Shown here: piece by piece, positions 24,740 through 31,968 of the stretch
Layout of the letters: every line of letters starts with the position of its first letter
Position numbering within the stretch: position 1 is the first letter of the stretch
Source: Xanthomonas cissicola
GTDB lineage: Bacteria; Pseudomonadota; Gammaproteobacteria; Xanthomonadales; Xanthomonadaceae
DNA length: 43,354 nucleotides
Direction of reading: 5' to 3'
NCBI RefSeq assembly: GCF_008801575.1
Contig: NZ_VZPL01000039.1
Coordinates: forward strand, 1-43,354
Notes under the pieces: generated by a model
The model's database searches: none
The model's input: only the letters and a program-made list of their open reading frames with translations
Told to the model about the DNA's origin: nothing
Program-made: the position numbers and the translations under genes

Positions 24740-25171
24740 TTAAGCGGCTTCGGCGTTGTCGCCGTCGTTATCGTTGGCGGCGGGCGCTTCGCCCTCTTCG
24801 TCGTCACGACGACGACGCTCGCTACGCTCGGGCTTGTCGCCCTTCTCGTCCTTGCTCTTCATGATCAGCGACTGCTCGGTGTCGGCGCCATCGCGCTTGA
24901 CGACCAGGTGACGCAGCACCGCATCGTTGAAGCGGAAGCTTTCCACCAGCTCGCTCAGCACGGCCTGGTCGACTTCGATATTGAGCAACACGTAGTGCGC
25001 CTTCACCAGGTTCTGGATCGGGTAGGCCAACTGACGACGGCCCCAGTCTTCCAGACGGTGGATGGTGCCGTTACCGCCCTCGATCAGCGACTTGTAGCGC
25101 TCGATCATGGCCGGGACCTGCTCGCTCTGGTCCGGATGGACCAGGAACACGACTTCGTAATGACGACTCAT
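24740..25171 (-). CDS. rpsF: 30S ribosomal protein S6
   Basis: S6 pairs with S18 on the 30S platform. The product has 143 residues. The core (about residues 1-100) shows [16 protein letters not shown], the conserved [15 protein letters not shown] and [12 protein letters not shown]. The last 40 residues are a low-complexity charged tail rich in Lys, Glu, Asp and Arg; E. coli S6 carries a glutamate-extended tail modified by RimK, but whether this one is modified is unknown. AAAGG precedes ATG 25171. It is the first gene of the S6-S18-L9 unit. Confidence 0.98.
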   Translation of the reverse strand: MSRHYEVVFLVHPDQSEQVPAMIERYKSLIEGGNGTIHRLEDWGRRQLAYPIQNLVKAHYVLLNIEVDQAVLSELVESFRFNDAVLRHLVVKRDGADTEQSLIMKSKDEKGDKPERSERRRRDDEEGEAPAANDNDGDNAEAA

Positions 25172-25210
25172 GTTGTTTTACCTTTCGGATGTGGCCACGT
25201 GGGCCGGACA

Positions 25211-25245
25211 GCTCCCCGGTGGTCCGCGCAAGCGGCCGGTGGAGC
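25211..25245 (-). promoter_or_regulatory. Possible S6:S18 autoregulatory leader
   Basis: In the rpsF 5' leader, 40 bases before the start codon, the RNA can form an outer stem GCTCC/GGAGC and an inner stem CCGC/GCGG with a TTGC loop, separated by internal-loop strands that both contain ACCGG. This resembles the two-stem, CCG-containing element known upstream of rpsF in many bacteria, which binds the S6:S18 complex. The match was judged by eye only. Confidence 0.4.
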
Positions 25246-25282
25246 AAGGGTTCCCCACCCGGAATCGGGCAGGAAGCAGGAA

Positions 25283-25311
25283 AGTATGGCAGTTCATGCG
25301 TTCAGCCGCAA
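25283..25311 (-). promoter_or_regulatory. Candidate sigma-70 promoter for rpsF
   Basis: On the minus strand TTGCGG (25306-25311) and CATACT (25283-25288) are 17 bases apart, about 110 bases upstream of rpsF. The matches to consensus are partial (3 of 6 and 4 of 6), so this is a weak call. Confidence 0.35.
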
Positions 25312-25369
25312 CCGGACCATGCCAGCAGCAAAGTCTACGAGCGTGATATCTGCGCGGCGACTGCTTAAG

Positions 25370-25514
25370 CCCCTCTCCCGCCGGGAGAGGGGTTGGGGTG
25401 AGGGTACGGGGCAAAGCCACTCGTGTCATTCCAACTATCGTGTCGTTCAACCGCGCGAGGCTTCGCCCCGTACCCTCATCCGCCCTTCGGGCACCTTCTC
25501 CCGAGGGGAGAAGG
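25370..25514 (+). repeat. Dispersed palindromic repeat, copy B
   Basis: This copy of about 145 bases has three palindromes. The left end is CCCCTCTCCCG and its complement around one central base (25370-25392). The core arms are 25400-25418 and 25459-25477 with one mismatch. The right end is CCTTCTCCC and its complement (25494-25502 with 25506-25514). It is homologous to 18831-18974 but inverted. It occupies most of the otherwise empty stretch 25172-25541 between the divergently oriented 5' end of rpsF and the 3' end of the Fe-S carrier gene. Confidence 0.9.
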
Positions 25515-25560
25515 AATCACCGGTGCTCGTCCGCGAAGGAATCACCGGTGCTCGTCCGCG
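25511..25560. repeat. Perfect 25-base tandem duplication at a gene 3' end
   Basis: 25511-25535 and 25536-25560 are identical over 25 bases. The second copy contains the last codons and stop of the A-type Fe-S carrier gene; the first overlaps the end of the palindromic repeat. The two copies leave the reading frame intact because the duplicated part lies past the stop. Confidence 0.95.
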
Positions 25561-25880
25561 GTGGTAAAGCTCTCACCGCAGCCGCATTCGGCGGTCGCGT
25601 TGGGATTGCTGAAGGTGAAGGTCTCGCTCAGGCCGTGCTTGCCGAAGTCGATGCAGGTGCCATCCACCAGCGGCAGGCTGGCGAGGTCGACAAAGATGCG
25701 CACCCCGTCTTGCTCGAAGACCGCGTCGTCGTCACGCGCCTCGCGTGCCAGGTCGGTGACATGGCCCCAGCCGGAACAACCGGTCTTGGTGACGCCAAAG
25801 CGCAGACCCAACGCACCCGGGGTCTGCTGCACGAAACGCTGCACGCGCTCCAGCGCGGCGGGGGTGAGGCTGACGGCCAT
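25542..25880 (-). CDS. A-type Fe-S cluster carrier (IscA/SufA/HesB family)
   Basis: A-type carriers bind a labile 2Fe-2S or 4Fe-4S cluster and hand it to apoproteins. The 112-residue product has the normal length. The three ligating cysteines are visible: one in KTGCSGWGHV (about residue 32) and two in the C-terminal ECGCGESF. The block GVRIFVDLASLPLVDGTCIDF is the conserved beta region. ATG 25880 (MAVSLTPAALERVQ) was chosen because the 36 upstream codons lack similarity. It is not next to isc or suf genes, so its identity as IscA, SufA or ErpA cannot be fixed. It is divergent from asnS. Confidence 0.9.
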   Translation of the reverse strand: MAVSLTPAALERVQRFVQQTPGALGLRFGVTKTGCSGWGHVTDLAREARDDDAVFEQDGVRIFVDLASLPLVDGTCIDFGKHGLSETFTFSNPNATAECGCGESFTTADEHR

Positions 25881-26084
25881 GGAGGCACTCCGAAACAGTG
25901 GTGGCAAGTATAGCGAGGCCGCAACAACCCGGCAGAACGCGGAGCTGTGGCGTCTGCGATAGATGGGGGCAGTACGCGCCTGCGACAAGCACAGCGCTCG
26001 GCAAGCTGTTCAGATGCTCGCGCCGGCGCGGCCGCAGCCAGTAAACTCGCAGGCCATTCAAGGTCGCTACGGCGAGGAACAGTC

Positions 26085-27479
26085 ATGACGGTGGTCAGCG
26101 TTGAACATGCGCTTGCGGGAAAGCTCCCGGAAGGCGGCGAAGTCACGGTACGGGGGTGGGTGCGCACCTTGCGCGGATCTGCCGGACTGGCCTTCATCAA
26201 CGTGACCGACGGCTCGTGCTTTGCTCCGATCCAGGTGGTGGCCAACGACACGCTGCCCAATTTCGACGAGATCAAGCGCCTGACCAGCGGCTGCTCGCTG
26301 ATCGCCAAGGGCGTGCTGGTGAAATCGCAGGGCAAGGGTCAATCGTTCGAGATCCAGGCCAGTGGCGTGGACGTCGTCGGCTGGGTCGAAGACCCGCTGA
26401 CCTACCCGATCCAGCCCAAGCCGATGACGCCGGAATTCCTGCGCGAAGTGGCGCACCTGCGTCCGCGCACCAACCTGTTCGGTGCGGTGACCCGCATCCG
26501 CAACTGCCTGGCGCAGGCCGTGCACCGCTTCTTCCACCAGAACGGCTTCAACTGGATCAGCACACCGATCATCACCACCTCCGATGCCGAAGGCGCCGGG
26601 CAGATGTTTCGCGTCTCCACGCTGGACATGGTCAACCTTCCACGCGATGCCAGCGGCGCAGTGGATTTCAGCCGCGATTTCTTCGGCAAGGAAACCTTTC
26701 TGACCGTGTCCGGCCAGCTCAATGTGGAGGCGTATTGCCTGGCGCTGAGCAAGGTCTACACCTTCGGCCCGACCTTCCGCGCTGAAAACAGCCATACCAC
26801 GCGTCATCTGGCCGAGTTCTGGATGATCGAGCCGGAAATCGCCTTCGCCGATCTGGCCGAAGACGCACGCCTGGCCGAGCAGTTCCTCAAATACCTGTTC
26901 CGCGCGGTGCTCGATGAGCGTGGCGACGACCTGGCGTTCCTGGCCAAGCGCGTGGACAAGAACGCGATCGCCAAGCTCGAAGCGTTCATCAATGCACCGT
27001 TCGAGCAGATCGACTACACCGACGCAGTGAAGCTGCTGCAGAACTCCAGCAAGAAATTCGATTTCCCGGTGGAATGGGGCCTGGACCTGCAGACCGAGCA
27101 CGAACGCTGGTTGACCGAAGAACACATCGGCCGCCCGGTGGTGGTGACCAACTATCCCGAGCACATCAAGGCGTTCTACATGCGCTTGAACGATGACGGC
27201 AAGACCGTCGCGGCGATGGACGTGCTGGCGCCGGGCATTGGCGAAATCATCGGCGGCAGCCAGCGCGAAGAGCGCCTGGATGTGCTCGACGCGCGCATGG
27301 CGCAGTTCGGCCTGGATAAGGAGCACTACAGCTGGTACCGCGATTTCCGTCGCTACGGTTCGGTGCCGCATGCCGGCTTCGGCCTGGGCTTCGAGCGGCT
27401 GGTGGTGTACGTGTGCGGGCTGAGCAACATCCGCGACGCGATCCCCTACCCGCGTGCGCCTGGCAGCGCGGAGTTCTGA
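26085..27479 (+). CDS. asnS: Asparaginyl-tRNA synthetase
   Basis: AsnRS charges tRNA-Asn with asparagine. The 464-residue class IIb enzyme has an N-terminal OB-fold anticodon-binding domain (about residues 1-110, [13 protein letters not shown]). Catalytic-core class II motifs are visible: motif 2 as [11 protein letters not shown] followed by [12 protein letters not shown], and motif 3 as [16 protein letters not shown]. The ending [17 protein letters not shown] is typical for AsnRS and separates it from AspRS. GAGGA at 26074-26078 supports ATG 26085. It is the first gene of a compact operon of five genes. Confidence 0.97.
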   Translation: MTVVSVEHALAGKLPEGGEVTVRGWVRTLRGSAGLAFINVTDGSCFAPIQVVANDTLPNFDEIKRLTSGCSLIAKGVLVKSQGKGQSFEIQASGVDVVGWVEDPLTYPIQPKPMTPEFLREVAHLRPRTNLFGAVTRIRNCLAQAVHRFFHQNGFNWISTPIITTSDAEGAGQMFRVSTLDMVNLPRDASGAVDFSRDFFGKETFLTVSGQLNVEAYCLALSKVYTFGPTFRAENSHTTRHLAEFWMIEPEIAFADLAEDARLAEQFLKYLFRAVLDERGDDLAFLAKRVDKNAIAKLEAFINAPFEQIDYTDAVKLLQNSSKKFDFPVEWGLDLQTEHERWLTEEHIGRPVVVTNYPEHIKAFYMRLNDDGKTVAAMDVLAPGIGEIIGGSQREERLDVLDARMAQFGLDKEHYSWYRDFRRYGSVPHAGFGLGFERLVVYVCGLSNIRDAIPYPRAPGSAEF

Positions 27480-27480
27480 G

Positions 27481-27738
27481 GTGAGCTTGCCGGCCGCCGC
27501 CCCCCTGCTGCAATCGCTGGCCTTCTGGCTAGCGGCGATCATGACCGGGCTGACGGCGGTACGTAGCGTGTTGCTGACGCGGCTGGCATCGCGCCAACTA
27601 GAGCCGCAACGCCGGTGGCAGACCGACACCGCGCGTGCCGCAACCCGGCATGCCACGGTTCCAATGCATTGGTCCTTCGCAGCGTTGGTCATCGGCGCGG
27701 CACTCCCCAAACTCGCACTACTGCTGGCGGCCACATGA
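27481..27738 (+). CDS. Hypothetical small membrane protein
   Basis: The 85-residue product is unrecognised. It has two hydrophobic segments (about residues 10-32 and 63-83) separated by a basic, soluble loop (RLASRQLEPQRRWQTDT). GTG 27481 begins one base after the asnS stop, and its stop overlaps the next start as ATGA. The tight packing suggests it is a real gene, translationally coupled to asnS. Confidence 0.65.
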   Translation: MSLPAAAPLLQSLAFWLAAIMTGLTAVRSVLLTRLASRQLEPQRRWQTDTARAATRHATVPMHWSFAALVIGAALPKLALLLAAT

Positions 27739-28040
27739 CGCTGTTCTTCGCACTGTGTTTTGTCGGTGTCGCCGTCGCCGGGTTGACCGCACTGCTGATC
27801 TTCTGGCCGCTGACCCTGGTGCACATGCGCGACCGCCATCCGGATGCGTTGGCCAGCTTCGGCGACCCGGCCTTCATCAGTCCCGTGGCGTTGCGCTGGC
27901 TTCTGGCGCGGGGTTACCGAAGCTACCGCGACAGCGCGCTGTCCGGTCTGGCCACACCCGCCTGGCTTTCGCTGCTCACCATCTTTTTCGGCCTGGGCAT
28001 GGCGGCCCTGCTCGGCCTGCTTTCCAAGGTAATGCAATGA
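27735..28040 (+). CDS. Hypothetical two-helix membrane protein
   Basis: The 101-residue product is unrecognised. It has hydrophobic segments at about residues 2-27 and 74-97, with a soluble middle containing HMRDRHPDALASFGDPAFIS. It overlaps the previous gene by four bases (ATGA) and the next gene likewise (ATGA at 28037-28040). Two small membrane proteins encoded side by side may form one complex; that is inference. Confidence 0.7.
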   Translation: MTLFFALCFVGVAVAGLTALLIFWPLTLVHMRDRHPDALASFGDPAFISPVALRWLLARGYRSYRDSALSGLATPAWLSLLTIFFGLGMAALLGLLSKVMQ

Positions 28041-28363
28041 CCAGTTACGAAGACACACTGCAGGGCACCCACGACTCCTGGTGGCTGGCCACGATCGGCC
28101 GCACGCTGATCTGGGCGCGCTTGCGCATCAATGAAGCCGGCACCGCCGAGGTGCTGGACAGCGACGGCAAGACGCTGCCCTACGACAGCGAAGACAGCGC
28201 ACGCGCGGCCTTGTTCGATGCCGAATTCGTGGCGCTGGACGGGCTGGACGAAGAAGACGCGCTCATCCGCGGCTTTTCGCTGCATGAAGTCTCGCCACCC
28301 CAAGGTAACGACGATGCCGAGCTGCGCGCGCGCATGGTCGTGAACATGGGTGGCCGCGCCTGA
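28037..28363 (+). CDS. Hypothetical small acidic protein
   Basis: The 108-residue product is unrecognised, soluble and acidic, with WWLATIGRTLIWARLRINEAG near the start and many Asp/Glu residues later (LDGLDEEDALI). ATG 28037 overlaps the previous stop. The next gene begins one base after its stop. It lacks a signal peptide and membrane segments. Confidence 0.7.
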   Translation: MTSYEDTLQGTHDSWWLATIGRTLIWARLRINEAGTAEVLDSDGKTLPYDSEDSARAALFDAEFVALDGLDEEDALIRGFSLHEVSPPQGNDDAELRARMVVNMGGRA

Positions 28364-28364
28364 C

Positions 28365-29000
28365 ATGTACGCCCCACGCGCATTTGCGCAGACCGATCTA
28401 GCCTTGCTGGACTGGCTGTTCGCGCGCGATGCGTTCGTCACCCTGATCAGCCAGCGCGAGGACGGGCAGTTGGCGATCTCGCACCTGCCGGTGCAGTATC
28501 AGCGCGATGGCCAGGATGTCGTGATCGAGGGCCATTGGGCACGCCCCAATCCGCAGGCGCGAACTCCTGGCGATGCGGTAATGGTGTTGCAGGGCCCGCA
28601 TGCCTATGTCTCGCCCACCTGGTACCTGGACAAGGACGCGGCTGCGCGCGTGCCCACCTGGAACTACGCTGTCGCGCACCTGCATGGACGCTGCAGCCAG
28701 GTGAGCGATGAAGAGGCGCTGGGCAGCTTGATCGCGCGCATGAGCGCGCACTTCGAGCAGCGCGTGGGCAGCGATTGGCAGTTCGAAATGGAGCGCGACA
28801 GTCATCGCCGACAATTGCGCGGCCTGGTCGGCTTCCGCTTCGTTCCAAGCCGCATCGAGCTCACCTTCAAACTGAGCCAGAACCACCCGGCGGGCAATCA
28901 ACGCAGTGTCGCCCAGTTCCTGACGCAGCAAGCCGACCAAGACGCGCACGCGATCGCAGCATTGATGCAGGCGGCGCTGAATGCCGAAACCAGGCGCTGA
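28365..29000 (+). CDS. PaiB-family FMN-binding protein
   Basis: The 211-residue product resembles PaiB, a family with a split-barrel flavin-binding fold annotated as negative transcriptional regulator after the Bacillus protein. The family opening MYxPxxF is seen as MYAPRAFAQTD; FVTLISQREDGQLAISHLPV and AYVSPTWYLDKDAARVPTWNY-type blocks follow, split here by one residue (DKDAAARVPTWNYA), then HLHGRCSQV. Direct DNA binding has not been convincingly seen for most relatives, so an oxidoreductase or heme-related role is possible. It is the last gene of the asnS operon. Confidence 0.85.
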   Translation: MYAPRAFAQTDLALLDWLFARDAFVTLISQREDGQLAISHLPVQYQRDGQDVVIEGHWARPNPQARTPGDAVMVLQGPHAYVSPTWYLDKDAAARVPTWNYAVAHLHGRCSQVSDEEALGSLIARMSAHFEQRVGSDWQFEMERDSHRRQLRGLVGFRFVPSRIELTFKLSQNHPAGNQRSVAQFLTQQADQDAHAIAALMQAALNAETRR

Positions 29001-29072
29001 GAAGCCGTAGGCGCATTGTCGGACGGCTGCTCACCAGATGGCCGGACACGTCGGCCAGGCCGACGGCCGACA

Positions 29073-29104
29073 CCTGCAACGACCTGCGCACAGGTCATTG
29101 CAGG
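29073..29104. terminator. Hairpin between convergent genes
   Basis: A 14-base-pair stem with one C-A mismatch (29073-29086 with 29091-29104, arm CCTGCAACGACCTG) closes a CGCA loop. It lies between the convergent ends at 29000 and 29140. There is no T-run on either side, so it may slow RNA decay or assist termination rather than act as a standard terminator. Confidence 0.5.
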
Positions 29105-29139
29105 ACTTCGACTTCACCAGGGATCGCCCTTCGCCGTGC

Positions 29140-29829
29140 TCAGAGCATGATCAGCAGATGGGGGCCGTATAACTCGTCGTCGCGCCAGCTCTGCTCGTCC
29201 ATGCCTGCTTCGTGCGGTGCAAGCCGATAGCGCGCCGGGTCGGCGCCCAAATTGCGGCGTGCAACCAATGCCTCTGGCCTGGCCCAGGGCTTGTAGTGAT
29301 TGGGAGAGATAAAGAAACGCGTGTTGAGATAGTCGAAGATCAATCGTATGTTGCTACATCCCTCCAGTACCACGGTGTATTCCACATAACCAGTCAGCAC
29401 GCCGCTGATGCCCGAGCGTTGGCGTTGCCGGTTTTGCACATCTGCCTTGCTCCGCTGCACGATATAGTCGTGATAACGCCCGGCACGGCCTGTCGGTGCG
29501 ACGGGATAATCGAGCACCGGAAGATAGCGGCTGCCATTGTCGTTATTTTGGTGCACATCGCGCATGGAACCGTGCACATTTTCGCCGTGCCTGGATTCAG
29601 GCACGGCATCGTAGACACCCGCTGAGCGGAAGATGGTGGCGACCAGCATTTTCAGCGGTTCCGCCAGCGCAATGGCCGGCACCTGATAGATCGGCCGCGC
29701 GACCGCCATGCCGGAAAGTGGCTGCAGTAGCTTGCCGGTCTGGTCACGTTCGAGCATTTGCTCCAGCGATTGAATCAACTCCAGATTGCCGCCTTGCCCG
29801 CCGGTAGCGGCATCTTCGGACATACCCAT
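29140..29829 (-). CDS. Unrecognised protein next to the RIP-like gene
   Basis: I do not recognise this 229-residue protein. It has no signal peptide or membrane segment. The N-terminus is glycine-rich and then helical (LELIQSLEQMLERDQTGKLL). The middle is polar with several aromatic residues (NGSRYLPVLDYP, GRYHDYIVQRS). The last 90 residues look like a compact beta-rich domain: GYVEYTVVLEGCSNIRLIF, then RFFISPNHYKPW. ATG 29829 is supported by AAGGAG about nine bases upstream; the longer frame to 30033 has no such signal. It follows the RIP-like gene by 203 bases on the same strand. It could be a partner, immunity protein or second effector; none is shown by the sequence. Confidence 0.65.
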   Translation of the reverse strand: MGMSEDAATGGQGGNLELIQSLEQMLERDQTGKLLQPLSGMAVARPIYQVPAIALAEPLKMLVATIFRSAGVYDAVPESRHGENVHGSMRDVHQNNDNGSRYLPVLDYPVAPTGRAGRYHDYIVQRSKADVQNRQRQRSGISGVLTGYVEYTVVLEGCSNIRLIFDYLNTRFFISPNHYKPWARPEALVARRNLGADPARYRLAPHEAGMDEQSWRDDELYGPHLLIML

Positions 29830-30032
29830 AGCTTTCTCCTTGGAGCAGCCAACAGAGCGACTGCGCACCGCCATGCGGGCGCGATCGGCACTCGGAATCG
29901 GCATGTACCCCGTGTACTCCGGCTCTGAGCGCCATCCACGCCCGCCTAGCGGCTGCTCGCGACGTTTTGTTAGCGGCTCTTGATGCGCAACGGCGTCTGC
30001 CGCCGTTGCGGTTTGATGGACGTGATAACGCA

Positions 30033-30602
30033 CTACCCCAGGTCGATAATGGTCTTTTCGATGCCTTTATCGCCGGTGTACTTCGTGGATTTGACGAAGT
30101 CGATGTAGTCCTGCAACTGCAGCGGCAGCAACGCGTCTGCAGTGCGCTTTTCGCGTTTGAACGTGAGCGTGTGGTCGTACATGTTCATCAACACACGATA
30201 GCGCTCCAAGTCGACGTATTCGTGCGCGATGGCTGCCTGCATCGCCTGTTCGATCGGCTCGGAACGCGCGGCCTCGCAGATCAGACACACCACGACGCTC
30301 AACCGTTCGTTCATGGCGGTCTTGCCTTCGCCGCCTTTGGACAACGCGGCAGCCAAGTCGACGCTTGTGACACTCGGAAATTTACCCGTGTGTTGATACT
30401 TGCTCAGATCGTACTTCCGATCTTTGAGAGCATAGGCGTTCAACTCGAAGTTGGGATATTTGAGAAAGTAGCGTGAGACTTCTTCGTGTGCTTCGCCAGG
30501 CACGTAGGACACCTCGATAGACTGCGCATTCGCATTGGCGTCCCGTATATCTTTCAGCGCCTTGGCATAGCTCTCCGCTTCAAGTTTCAACGTGGTTCTC
30601 AT
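30033..30602 (-). CDS. Ribosome-inactivating-protein-like rRNA N-glycosidase
   Basis: The 189-residue product carries ordered landmarks of the RIP fold (ricin A / Shiga toxin A), which removes the sarcin-ricin loop adenine of large-subunit rRNA. Asn55-Ala56-Tyr57 matches the NAY holding the first substrate-stacking tyrosine. VVVCLICEAARSEPIE (103-118) matches the catalytic helix, with Glu110 and Arg113 in the E-A-A-R pattern. LMNMYDHTL (138-146) matches the L-x-N-x-W strand, with Tyr142 in place of Trp. LPLQLQ (159-164) matches the conserved PIQLQ. The second tyrosine may be Phe75. The chain is shorter than ricin A (about 267) and has no signal peptide. AGGAG precedes ATG 30602. The gene is AT-richer than its neighbours (about 43% G+C in 30421-30480). 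Activity and target are unproven. Confidence 0.75.
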   Translation of the reverse strand: MRTTLKLEAESYAKALKDIRDANANAQSIEVSYVPGEAHEEVSRYFLKYPNFELNAYALKDRKYDLSKYQHTGKFPSVTSVDLAAALSKGGEGKTAMNERLSVVVCLICEAARSEPIEQAMQAAIAHEYVDLERYRVLMNMYDHTLTFKREKRTADALLPLQLQDYIDFVKSTKYTGDKGIEKTIIDLG

Positions 30603-30883
30603 GAAAATCTCCTGTCAATGATGGTGCGTCGCTGGTTGCGCCGCCTGCGCCAATGGACGCAACACCAGTGTGCGAATCGCACCCATCACCGGGTATCGGT
30701 CAAGACCGCAGATCGGGACCGGTTAGAAACGGAGCAGGCTCTGCATGCGCTAGCGTTGTACACGCTGTGGCGGCGGTGTACCGGCCACCGGCGATGCTGA
30801 TATGCGCAAGCCATCGCCTCGCACCTGCGTACATGCACCAGCGTCCATGCGGCCGGTGTGCCGCTGCGCGTAGCCAGGACGCC
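30603..30883. other. Spacer between regulator and RIP-like gene
   Basis: These 281 bases hold no gene I can support. A TTGACC hexamer (minus strand, 30697-30702) could be part of a promoter for the RIP-like gene, but no good -10 follows at standard spacing. There is no clear terminator after the regulator gene, so the RIP-like gene could also be reached by read-through. Confidence 0.4.
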
Positions 30884-31594
30884 TCAGCCGGCACGGCGCA
30901 TGTGCTGCGCTACGCATCCATCGGATGGCTCACCGCTACCGCCGATTGCTGCTTCAAGCGGAGAAAGGCCCTGCGCGATCGCATAACGGGTCAGCTGAGC
31001 GATGCTTTGGATATTGAGCTTCAACATGCAGTTTTCGCGATGCGTCCCCACCGTTTTCACGCTCAGGTGCAAGCGGTTGGCGATCTGCCTGGTGGACAGG
31101 CCCTCCGAATAGAGCTGCACGATTTCGCGCTCGCGTGAGGTGAGTCGGGTGTACGCAGAATCGGCCTTGGCAGCACGACGCAGCCCGGCGATCAGCGAAC
31201 GCGACATCTGCGGACTGATGTAGGTCTGATCCTGGATGACGCATTGAATTGCCCGCAGCAATTCGGCGAAGCGGCTGGTTCGCGCCAGATATGCTTTGGC
31301 GCCGGCTTCGAAGACTGCGCTGGCCTGCGTACAGGCATCGGACGGAGCGATACAGATTGCCCGGCTGTTGGGGCTGCGCTGCATCAAGCGCCGCGTCAGA
31401 TCGATACCATTGAGGCCGGGCAGCAGAACATCCACCAGGACGATATCGGGCCGTTCTCTGGCGGCGATCTGAAGACATGCCAGCCCGTCTTCCGCATGCC
31501 CTACCACTTCGATACCCGGAACCTTTTGTAGCAAAGCGACCATCCCTTCCACGAGGATGGTGCGATCGGCAGCGACGACGATACGTGTCTTCAT
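30884..31594 (-). CDS. Orphan LuxR/NarL-type response regulator, atypical receiver
   Basis: The 236-residue product has an N-terminal receiver domain (about 1-120) and a C-terminal LuxR-type helix-turn-helix (LTSREREIVQLYSEGLSTRQ, then IANRLHLSVKTVGTHREN). The phospho-acceptor Asp55 is present in VLVDVLLPG and one acidic-pocket residue, Asp10, remains. The other acidic residue is Ala9, the conserved Thr/Ser position is Ala83 (ICIAPSD) and the conserved Lys is Arg105 (YLARTS). No histidine kinase gene is adjacent. ATG 31594 is preferred over ATG 31597 for its spacing to GAGGG. It may control the flanking genes, perhaps without phosphorylation; that is inference. Confidence 0.9.
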   Translation of the reverse strand: MKTRIVVAADRTILVEGMVALLQKVPGIEVVGHAEDGLACLQIAARERPDIVLVDVLLPGLNGIDLTRRLMQRSPNSRAICIAPSDACTQASAVFEAGAKAYLARTSRFAELLRAIQCVIQDQTYISPQMSRSLIAGLRRAAKADSAYTRLTSREREIVQLYSEGLSTRQIANRLHLSVKTVGTHRENCMLKLNIQSIAQLTRYAIAQGLSPLEAAIGGSGEPSDGCVAQHMRRAG

Positions 31595-31597
31595 CAT

Positions 31598-31924
31598 ACC
31601 CTCTGGTGCACGAATGGGGGCCGCGAGTGCGCAGCGGCTTGCACGCGGCGCGCGGCAGCGAATCGGCAGATGCTCGGCAGGAGCACTTGAGCGAGCTTGT
31701 CACACGCTCACCTCCGGGCCATCGGTCTTGAACTGATTTGGCGAGCATCAGATGCTGGTATCGACAACGCTGCCGATGTCGCTGAGGCACCGTGACGGGT
31801 GCGCCTGCCTGAAGCGTGTTAGGCAATTTACGCCGATGCCGAAGCGAGCTATGCCGCACGACGCGAAGCGCGCTGCCACCTGATGCCCGCAGGCTGTGCC
31901 AAACCGCACCCTACGGACGGGCAG
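31598..31924. other. Intergenic region upstream of the regulator
   Basis: This stretch of over 300 bases between the operon terminator and the regulator gene shows no supported gene or repeat. It must contain the regulator's promoter, but I see no motif strong enough to call. Confidence 0.4.
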
Positions 31925-31963
31925 AAAAAAAAGGCGCGCGCGTCTGAGCGCAGCTCATGCGCG
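31925..31963 (-). terminator. Rho-independent terminator of the DUF2589/GH108 operon
   Basis: On the minus strand a GC-rich imperfect stem (inner TGAGC/GCTCA around a GCA loop, outer GCGC pairs, one mismatch) is followed by eight T residues (plus-strand A-run 31925-31932). It starts six bases past the stop of the polytopic membrane protein and so marks the end of that operon, separating it from the regulator and RIP-like genes. Confidence 0.8.
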
Positions 31964-31968
31964 AAAGA

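Noticed and set aside
26067..28058. A 663-codon minus-strand frame opposite asnS
   Set aside because: Antisense shadow of asnS and its operon.
29830..30032. N-terminal extension of the 229-residue protein to 30033
   Set aside because: The extension has no ribosome binding site and a shadow-like composition, whereas AAGGAG precedes ATG 29829.
30033..30602. The possibility that the RIP match is a chance E-A-A-R string
   Set aside because: A single motif would be weak, but NAY, the hydrophobic catalytic helix, L-x-N-x-aromatic and P-L-Q-L-Q appear in the same order and similar spacing as in ricin A, so chance is unlikely; still unproven without a profile search.
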